Of a stretch of 64,000 nucleotides of DNA, positions 56,172 through 64,000 are shown one piece after another. How positions within the stretch are numbered: position 1 is the stretch's first letter; each line of letters starts with the position of its first letter. Position numbers and translations under genes: made by a program. A model generated the notes under the pieces. It was not told the origin of the DNA and searched no databases. It saw nothing but the letters and a program-made list of their open reading frames with translations. Location: assembly GCA_022393335.1 (NCBI GenBank), contig JAJEKB010020870.1, forward strand, positions 357,707 to 421,706, given 5' to 3'. Source of the DNA: Macrotrachela quadricornifera (taxonomy: Eukaryota; Rotifera; Eurotatoria; Philodinida; Philodinidae).

Positions 56172-58272
56172 AGACACAGTCGTATAGCGATAAATATTAC
56201 ACTTCAAAAGACATGAATGTTTGTCTCTCCGTTTTGTTCAAACAAATCAGAGTTCAGGTTTAGAAAATATGACGTTCCAAACCACTGAATATGGCCAGAT
56301 ATCTGTATTCTACTTGCTCAAACTCAATCCAAGACAAAGAACTTGAACTTTGCTTGCCATTTACATATGAATCTATATAGGAATATTTCTCTATAATAAT
56401 CATCACTAGAGTGGATGTTTGTTTCGTAGCTTTCATGCAATCAAGGGGATTGAGATATACGATAATCACGCTAAATTTTATTTCAGAAAAGAGTCAGCGA
56501 ATCCGTAGGATGAGCGCTACCTTGTTATTTATCTGCAACGCAATCGAAATATCTAGCACTGATGCGTTGTGTGACAATGCGATCAACTGATCACTTAGAA
56601 ACTAGTTCAAAACGATCTCAATGTAAACGCGGTGTATACCATTGCCAATGTCCAAATTTACGAGTTTTACTACATGTTGTTTTTAAGGCAAATTTGCAAT
56701 GTGTGTTAAAACTCTTAATGTACAAATATCGTTTGTACTGCTAAAAAGGTCCGATTTCATGAATTTTAATGCACTCATATATAGAATGCGAAAAAATGTT
56801 TTGTCTAAAATTGATATAATAGGGTATTGGTGTAAGGAGAAACAGTACTGTTAAAACGCTCGATTTCAAACATTTCCGACTATGGACAAAGTATCGATTG
56901 AAAAAAAACGTATGAATTGTTGATTTCTCGATAATCAATATTCTCGTTATTTAACTTCAGCAAGCTAACTGATTGAAATACAACTACTTTCGATATACTA
57001 GCAGATAGAAAAACCTAAAATCAGTTAACTGTAAACATTTTTTTGAGAAATTCGCTTGGCTATGACTGGCCCAAGAAAATGATTGTTTCTTTTTTCAATA
57101 CCTTGATTTCTTGTTAATCGAACTTCTCGGCTTCGTACAGAATTTCGTAGTCGAGTGCAATTTCAGTAACATCTAGTTTTCTTTATGGAATGGATTATGG
57201 TAATATGTAACCTTGTCAAAAAATTGGATTATTATTCAATTGATTTATCGATGTAGTATTATAAAATGTTCCAATACTGACCTAATAGTCGTGGCAACGA
57301 TATGAACACAAAGGTAATATCTTGAAAAATTTATATTAGTTTTTCTAAGAAAAAAATTAAACATTATTGCAAGAACATTGAATTTTGCTAGCAAAGATGT
57401 TCAGAATATTTCACACTTTTCAAAATATATATCTTACTGTTTTAAGATATTTTTCATGGTAAGTAGAAATTTGCTTGTCATGTAAGTGTAGGAATATACC
57501 AGTACTGTCTACAAACATATTTTGATGTTAGATATTATTGTTTCTTAAACTGATTATTGATAGATGGGAATAGAATACTTAAAATGACGACGATGTATTT
57601 CTTAAATATTATCGAGACAAAACGATGATGCAGTAAGAATATTTTATATGAATTTTCTATTCTAATCTTCGTATATGGAACTAACGGTTGAATATTGTCA
57701 CATGATTGTAATTGCAGATCATTTAACACTAATAGTAATAGATACCCTTCGAAAAAAGAATCAGCAAATGTATGCAATGAATGCTATTTGTGAAATATAT
57801 GCGAAAAAATTGTTAATTGATAAACAAAAATTAGTATTTTAATTGTTTTAAGATTATGTCATTAATTGAGCAAGAACTAAATAATTCTCTGTTATGTATT
57901 AGAATGATAAAATGCATCTTAGGGCTTAAAACTCTTTCTAATTTAACTGATTTTTGCACATTTTTATTTTGTACTAAAATGTGAAGGTCTCACAAATACA
58001 TTTTTATAGTGTTAAACAATTTCCTAAATCAAGATGAGGAACGTGTTTAAAATAAATAAATATTGATATTAACTTGTTTAAACTTCACGAAAGATCTTTA
58101 TAATCTTAGTAATTAGTGATTTACCATAATCGATTTTATAAATACAAGACGAACAATTATATAAATCTTATAAACATTTGATAATAATTAGATGTTATGC
58201 ATTATTTTTTATCGAAGTTTTAATCTTTCGAACTTATCAGTTCGCCGTAATAATTCAAGAATTCGTTTTTAC
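56172..58272. other. AT-rich stretch without supported genes
   Basis: Several short frames exist, including a minus-strand one at 57535-57777, but none shows convincing exon borders. Confidence 0.35.
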
Positions 58273-58457
58273 CTTGGTGGAGAACTGCAATAATTTATTC
58301 TAAGCTTTTTGACAATAAATATTGGTGCAACTTCATTTAATATTACTATATCATCAAATGGTAATTGATTTGTCTCATTCTTTAGAAATAACTGTGAGAT
58401 CTTCCTCCGATCAAGTATTAATGCTACTATTTTATTTTGCTCTATACACATATACAA
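58273..58457 (-). CDS. Candidate exon, unrecognised
   Basis: Minus-strand frame CIEQNKIVALILDRRKISQL continuing to INYCSSPPR ends at a good donor (AG|GTAAAAAC at 58273). The upstream acceptor is unclear. It may belong to a minus-strand gene together with the exon at 59376. No family recognised. Confidence 0.25.
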
Positions 58458-59375
58458 CTTATGTCAATTATCTGAAAATTTTAAATTCATTTGTTTTTGT
58501 ATGGAAATTCAAGTATGAACAAAAAATGACTTTGAAATAAAACAATTACTCAAAATTAATTTAATGGAGAAATATATGACTCTAATTTTTAATTCCAACA
58601 TCGATTACTAAAATTAATAAGTTAAACAAAAATAAAATTCGTTTGATAAATTAATTTATTGATTGATAAATGTCATAAAGTATGACAAGGTGTTATAAAT
58701 TATTTATGATAGATTAGGACACTCTCAACCTTATATTCTTTTTGTTTTATTGATTTACGAGAATCTTTAATCTGAAATGTATGATCAATAATTATTTGTT
58801 AAATATTCGATCTTTCCTTTATTTTGTTTATATAAACAAAAACTTTGTTTTTCGGTAGCAATAAAAAAGAAAAAACTTACAAAAAGTTCAATTAAATTGA
58901 TCATTCTTTTTCTTTAGTTCCTTGCAATTTACGTTAACAGCATAGATAGTATGTCACTCTTTATAGTGAGTTTCGGCATCATTTAAAGAGAAAGATTTCT
59001 GCTACCTCGATAAATCAAATTTATTCTTTTCAGTGTATCGATGAAAGTAATGGCTGACATGTAGACAAGAAAAAAACAAGGATTAAAAGAAATGAAATCT
59101 TGATCAATCTCGTTATTTGTTCGTTCTTAATTATATATGTGATGATCATTTTTAAGTATTGAATTTGGTTTTCGATTGAATAATTATCTACGAAATAGAC
59201 AGATCAAAAATTCTTAATTAATATGTACATTTGAGATTCAGTTTTTGATTTCAACCAACAAAAATTGACAATTTATAATATATCATTCATTGACTATTGT
59301 ACTATTTATGAAAAAAAATGTTATACGCAGTCTAAATGATGATTATTTGATCAAAGATGAAGAATAATATCTTAC

Positions 59376-59647
59376 CTACGTGTTTCAAGATAATCCATTA
59401 ATTTAAAAGTTTGTAATTCCATAAATGACAAACTAGATGATAAAAAAATTTTATATATTGCGTTAACTCTCTTATTTTCATTCTTACACTTTGAAATATT
59501 GTACATTAATGGTAGTAATAAGACTGATAAAGAAGCTGTAGCTTCAAGTAGTGTATTAGCAGTCGATTTCTTAATGGCATTGTTTTCGTTTGATTGAAGA
59601 CGACGAAAATTAAAATGATTAGAGTGAATGATTTGTTGATGTCTTTA
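59376..59647 (-). CDS. Candidate exon, unrecognised, ending in a strong donor
   Basis: The frame LQSNENNAIKKSTANTLLEA continues through a hydrophobic LSVLLLPLMYN and ends YLETR at AG|GTAAGA. A different frame just upstream (from ATG near 59663) encodes a signal-peptide-like MRPLRFKDINKSFTLIILIF, so a frameshift or unseen intron may join the two. Function unknown. Confidence 0.3.
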
Positions 59648-62029
59648 AATCTTAACGGTCGCATAAAATTTTTATGCTGTATACAAAATTGACCTTTACA
59701 GAGTGCTATTTAGAAGAAGAATTTATCATTCATCGTTCGTTATTAATAATTGATTATTAAAATAATTCAAAATAAAACTTTCTTTTTTAACTAGATAATA
59801 AAGATTTCAATCTATACTGTAAAAAAGAAAGAGTAGACTATTAAATTTTTGTCCTATGTGCAACTTTTCATAAACTCTTCATTGGTTTATGACAATATCC
59901 TAAATCTCTGAAGAGTTTACGGCAGCAAAAATATATAAACATAAAAAAGACTTAGTATCTTACAACTCAAGGGGAAAAAGTTTTTGTTTCTACGAACAAG
60001 GATTGATTATGTCATCCCTTTCATGAAAAACGTTTATTATTCTGAAATTTATAGAAAAGTGATACTGTTTGTTTATGAAAACAGGTTATTGTATGGTTTT
60101 ATAGAAAGAGTAGATCATTTAACGAATAGTCAAGTATTTTTCAAACGTTTTTTCTTAAATAGTGACTTAGGAAGTCTATGCTTCTCTTATCTGAGAATAA
60201 TTTTTGTTATCCATTGAATTAATTTATCAGAAGGAGATCAATGTTTATTCAGTTTTTTTTCTAGTGTTATTCATTAAAAAATATCGATACTATCATTAGG
60301 ATCAGTTTTTAGTATCTAGTCTAGATTTCAAATTATGTATCTGTAGGTTTTCATCTTAAGCGTAGAATCGAATCAATGAAAGAAAAAAATCTCTAATCAT
60401 TGTCTCAATGAGTACCTTACTAAAGTTGATCAACTTGTATTATTTTATAACATATGGATGTATATTTGTGTAGATGTGCGGCTGTTAAATAATTTTAATG
60501 CACATGAACTAAAGTCTAGAGTAGTAACATTTTTTTCTAGTCAATCCTGAAATATTCTTTCCTTCGTATCAGGTGAAGAAAAAAATATAAAATACCTTTT
60601 TTTGATAGTTCTATTAGGAACATCAATTCTTGATCTTTTATCCATTCTGTTACAGATAATGATCTTTACATATGACTGACTTTGCATATTAGATCTTCAG
60701 TCTCATTAAACCAAATTGAAAAAATCATTTTCTTTTTTTATACTATGACACAGATATCAAATTTTTATTTTGTATTCTATTCAAGAGACGACAGTAGATT
60801 TCATGACCTCTAAAGTTTCTCAAAGATTGTGCTCAACATCATGAGGTTTTATGAAATATAGAGGGACTTTGAAAAAATTCAAAGACTATGAAAGATCAAA
60901 GTTCGAAAGATAACAGAAAATTTAAAAAGATTTGCAAAACTATAAAAGTTCTTGCATGATTATTGACATTACTCAAGACTTTCACCCACCCTCACCCCCA
61001 CACCATCACCCATTGTCACACTCTCACTCTCATCCTCAGGATGTTCAATATTTTTCGTTTGATAAATGTAATTCACGTCAACCTCCAATTCTTAATAAAG
61101 CTCGTATTGTTTATAATTGGATTAAACATAAAAAAACTATATTATCGTGAAATAAACTCATCAACAACAACTATTCTAGGATGTAAATTCAACAATCTTT
61201 ATATAGATTTGTTCAATAAAATTAAAACATTTTCGCATAACCTCTCTGTTTATGATGCTCATCCAGATCTTTAAATTCTACAATTTCACGTTACATCCCA
61301 TTTTGAAGCTATTGCATTTGATATTCTAGGTAAAGAATTGGAATACTCATATATTCATGTATTTCAATATTATTCTTACAATCGAATAGTTTAATCAAAG
61401 TTTCCCGTTCACAAATGAATATATCGTCATTCAACTTTGTTTTCTTTTCCTAAATGGAAATTTCGTCAATTAATATTTTTCTTCTGTTTTTATCTTCTTA
61501 TCATGAGACTATACTCATATTCGTCTTCTCGTCTTTAACCATGCACGCTATTCCTTTATCTCATTTTTTTCAGTGAATGTGTTTTCGTTCTTCTCTAATC
61601 TTTTTTGCCCTCTTTCAATTTTATTTTTGTTTCTTTTGTACATATCATCGAATGTGCGTGGACATACATTTTTTGCTTGATGGGGAGATATGACACAACT
61701 ATGTTGTTCACATATCTTCTTATCATTTTAGCTGTTACTGTCTGTATTCATTTTATTCGTCTTTCGTATTCTGATCTTCTTTTTCTGTCTCGTTTTCTTT
61801 CTCTCTCATCATTCGAAATAGAAATGAACTAAACGAAGGAAGCAAAACGGATCTTTGATATCCTACAATAATAAAACAAAAAAACAATTCGAAAAAAGAG
61901 ACAGAGAGAAATAAATAAAAAATCCTAGCAAAGAAGTAGATGCCCTATAAAAAATCACACTTTAAATCATATTTTCACTAGTATTTTTTTCAGCTATTTC
62001 AAATTTAAAAATATTCTCACATCAAAATT
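59648..62029. other. Mostly unannotated, AT-rich
   Basis: No complete gene. A His/Pro-rich frame at 60932-61150 is noted among the rejected items. Confidence 0.35.
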
Positions 62030-62107
62030 ATGGGCAATCAAATATCAACGTCCACTGGCAAAACTAATAATGTAAAAGAAACAGAACAAATATCAACTGT
62101 TTCAAAA
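62030..62107 (+). CDS. Candidate first exon with N-myristoylation-like start
   Basis: MGNQISTSTGKTNNVKETEQ.. is 26 codons ending at AAA|GTATTA. A TTTTTTTCAG acceptor lies about 36 nt upstream. Met-Gly-Asn-Gln with Ser at position 6 fits an N-myristoylation site. No later exon is found before the MITE at 62711, so the gene may be incomplete or interrupted. Confidence 0.3.
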
Positions 62108-62708
62108 GTATTATTCCTTTATCACTTCATCAAATTTATTTAACGCATCGCTGAGAATAAACGCTGGTTATAGAATTTTTTCAAATATCTTTTACATTTT
62201 TTTCTACACCGTATAGAAATTCATGTCATAGAAAGAAAAATTTAGTAAAACTATTTGAATAATCTTGAAAAAACGTAACATAATCAATTTTCCAAACATC
62301 AAGTTTCGTTTAGTCATCTGGACATCATCCGATAAAACACAAGAGAAAATATATGAACTGAAACTGTTGTCTTAATATCAAGTTTCTAAACATCACTTTG
62401 AATTTAGTATAATTAAATCTTTTTACTTAAACACAAACGATATTTATTCAATCGAGTTTTTATAGTATTCCGTAGTATAATTAGAGATTTTTAAATGAAG
62501 AACAAAATTTCCCACTAGAATATAATTTTTGACTGAGTTACATAACGTACCATCAATATGAAAAAATAAGATAGTAATATATTGTTTTTGAAAATTAAAA
62601 AAGAAACACAAAATGCTGATTGTGATGCTACAAGACTTCATCGTAAAAAGAATTTTTTTTCATTCTAAAAACATAAAATTTCAAAAGCTCTACAAAATGA
62701 CAAATAAA
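62108..62708. other. No gene seen
   Basis: AT-rich, short frames only. Confidence 0.4.
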
Positions 62709-62710
62709 TA

Positions 62711-63689
62711 CTTAGGGTAGTCCAAAAGTAATGAGAAAGGTGCTTCTTTTTACTTACAGAAAGCCTTAAAAGAATTTCTTTTTTTATGAACCGATAGAGC
62801 GTCTTTTTCTCTATCTTTTTATGCTGTTTGATCACTATTCAACTAATATCATAATGATTAAATTGCGATAAGAACTATTTTTATTGATCGCTATCTGGTA
62901 GCATTTAGATCATGAGTGTGGGCATAAAAAATGCGACACTTTTCATTTCATTTTATTACCCTCTAATCTGATGTATCAAAAAAACAAAATATATCATGAG
63001 ATGTAGCTTGAAAAGCTCTACAATTTATAAAGTATCACTTATTTCATAATTGTACTTTTTATTTTCAAAATGGACGAGCCTTGAGCTATCAACTTTGAAC
63101 ATTTCGAAAACGAAACTTTTTCTGGTAAAACACGAATTCGGTTTTTTTTCTATCTCATATTTTCATCACTGTTTTTTATAAATTGTAGAGTCTTTCACAT
63201 TGCATCTTGCAGTGTATTTTGTTTTTTTAAAAATAAAACACATTAAGTAACAAAAAGATGAGCTAAGAAAAACGGAACGCATCTTTTACCAAAAAACAAT
63301 TTCGGTTTCGCAAAGTCGAAATTTCATAGCATAAAGTTTCGTCCATTTTGAAAACAAAAAGTGTAACTATAGAATAAGCGATACTTTGTAAATTGTAGAG
63401 CTTTTCACGCTGCATCTTATGGTATATTTTGTTTTTTTGATACAACAGATTAAATGGTAATAAAATGAAATGCAAAAGTACCACACCCATTATGACCTAA
63501 ATATTACCAGATAGTGATTAATAAAAATAGTTCTTATCGAAATTTAATTATTATGATATTAATTGAATAGTGATCAAATAGCATAAAAAAGATAGAGTAA
63601 AAGACGCTCTATCTGTTCATAAAAAAATTCTTTTAAGGCTTTCTGTAATAAAAGAAGTGCCTTCCTCACTACTTTTGGACTACCCTAAG
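62711..63689. mobile_element. Mariner-like fold-back MITE, copy 2
   Basis: The 979-bp unit has ends CTTAGGGTAGTCCAAAAGTA / complement flanked by TA (62709-62710 and 63690-63691). Long inverted arms and internal AAGATGCAGCGTGAAAAGCT-like words (degenerate near 63000, inverted near 63420) match the family of the element at 24123-25049, although the two copies are clearly diverged. Confidence 0.85.
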
Positions 63690-63691
63690 TA

Positions 63692-64000
63692 TTAGAGAAT
63701 TGTCGTTGCTACTTTGAAAGACATATTGGCAAGTTTATTCCAATAGTTTCTATTTGTTTTTGCTCCTATAACATCGGTTTATACAAGATTTTGAAAAGTA
63801 TTAAACATTGAATCTTTTGAAAAAAAACCATTTAGGTTCAGATTATGAAAAGCCAAAAAGATATTTAAAAAAATAGTAATACCCCCATGTATTGTGAGCC
63901 ATTCGCTTATATGAAATATTTGAATAACATAAAAAGATGCAACTGAACGTCGACGAATTAACATCAAAATGGTACAAAATGTTCTTCTCATTTGGTTAGA
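63692..64000. other. Window end, no gene supported
   Basis: A minus-strand frame at 63779-63991 is AT-rich and unrecognised. Confidence 0.35.

Noticed and set aside
56562..56744. 60-codon plus-strand frame with several Cys
   Set aside because: Cysteine spacing fits no known small domain and no signal peptide is present.
60932..61274. His/Pro/Ser-rich plus-strand frame
   Set aside because: The start is low-complexity and no splice context or family resemblance supports it, although the last 40 residues look somewhat protein-like.

Overview
The window looks like an AT-rich nuclear genome of a small metazoan, most likely a bdelloid rotifer (inference, no marker gene seen). Supporting signs are introns of about 47-78 nt with GT..AG ends, a strong bias to A/T-ending codons, tight gene packing in the first 15 kb, a plant-like carbohydrate gene, an F-box/LRR gene and a LamG-domain membrane protein in a style common in bdelloids, and a dense load of short, often fresh, non-autonomous transposons. 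No rRNA, tRNA or CRISPR array was found.

Gene-rich part (1-15 kb): GH27 alpha-galactosidase (-), a zona-pellucida-domain membrane protein (+), a tightly spaced pair on the minus strand made of a CCDC51/MITOK-like mitochondrial channel gene followed 34 nt later by a double cold-shock-domain gene (candidate operon), two small unknown genes (+), a complete 10-exon DNA polymerase lambda (-), and an unrecognised 3-exon gene (-) whose second intron is, almost to the base, a 323-bp hAT-type element with an 8-bp target duplication. A phospholipase A2-like secreted protein sits at 18.8 kb. Later islands are a small gene with two near-identical first exons (35.7-37.3 kb), a threonine-rich/LamG type II membrane protein (38.8-40.6 kb) and a decayed F-box/LRR gene (41.1-42.6 kb).

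The rest is accessory, mobile-element-dominated DNA. hAT-type elements with 8-bp target duplications lie at 14.1, 27.0-29.5 (with another nested at 27.8), 31.2-32.5 (with a palindromic element nested) and 43.0-44.2 kb; the last one keeps a recognisable transposase dimerisation segment and carries CCG-repeat blocks at both ends. There are two mariner-like fold-back MITEs with TA duplications (24.1-25.0 and 62.7-63.7 kb), one piggyBac-like MITE with TTAA duplications (55.2-56.2 kb), a 3.1-kb fold-back element made largely of minisatellites (19.9-23.0 kb), a 2.0-kb LTR retrotransposon with apparently identical LTRs and a gag-like ORF but no pol (50.7-52.8 kb), and several hairpin MITEs.

Functionally, the polymerase lambda gene fits double-strand-break and gap repair, and the alpha-galactosidase is a candidate for horizontal acquisition. 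Exon boundaries below were placed by eye from splice consensus, reading-frame phase and protein-family resemblance; no alignment or transcript data were available.
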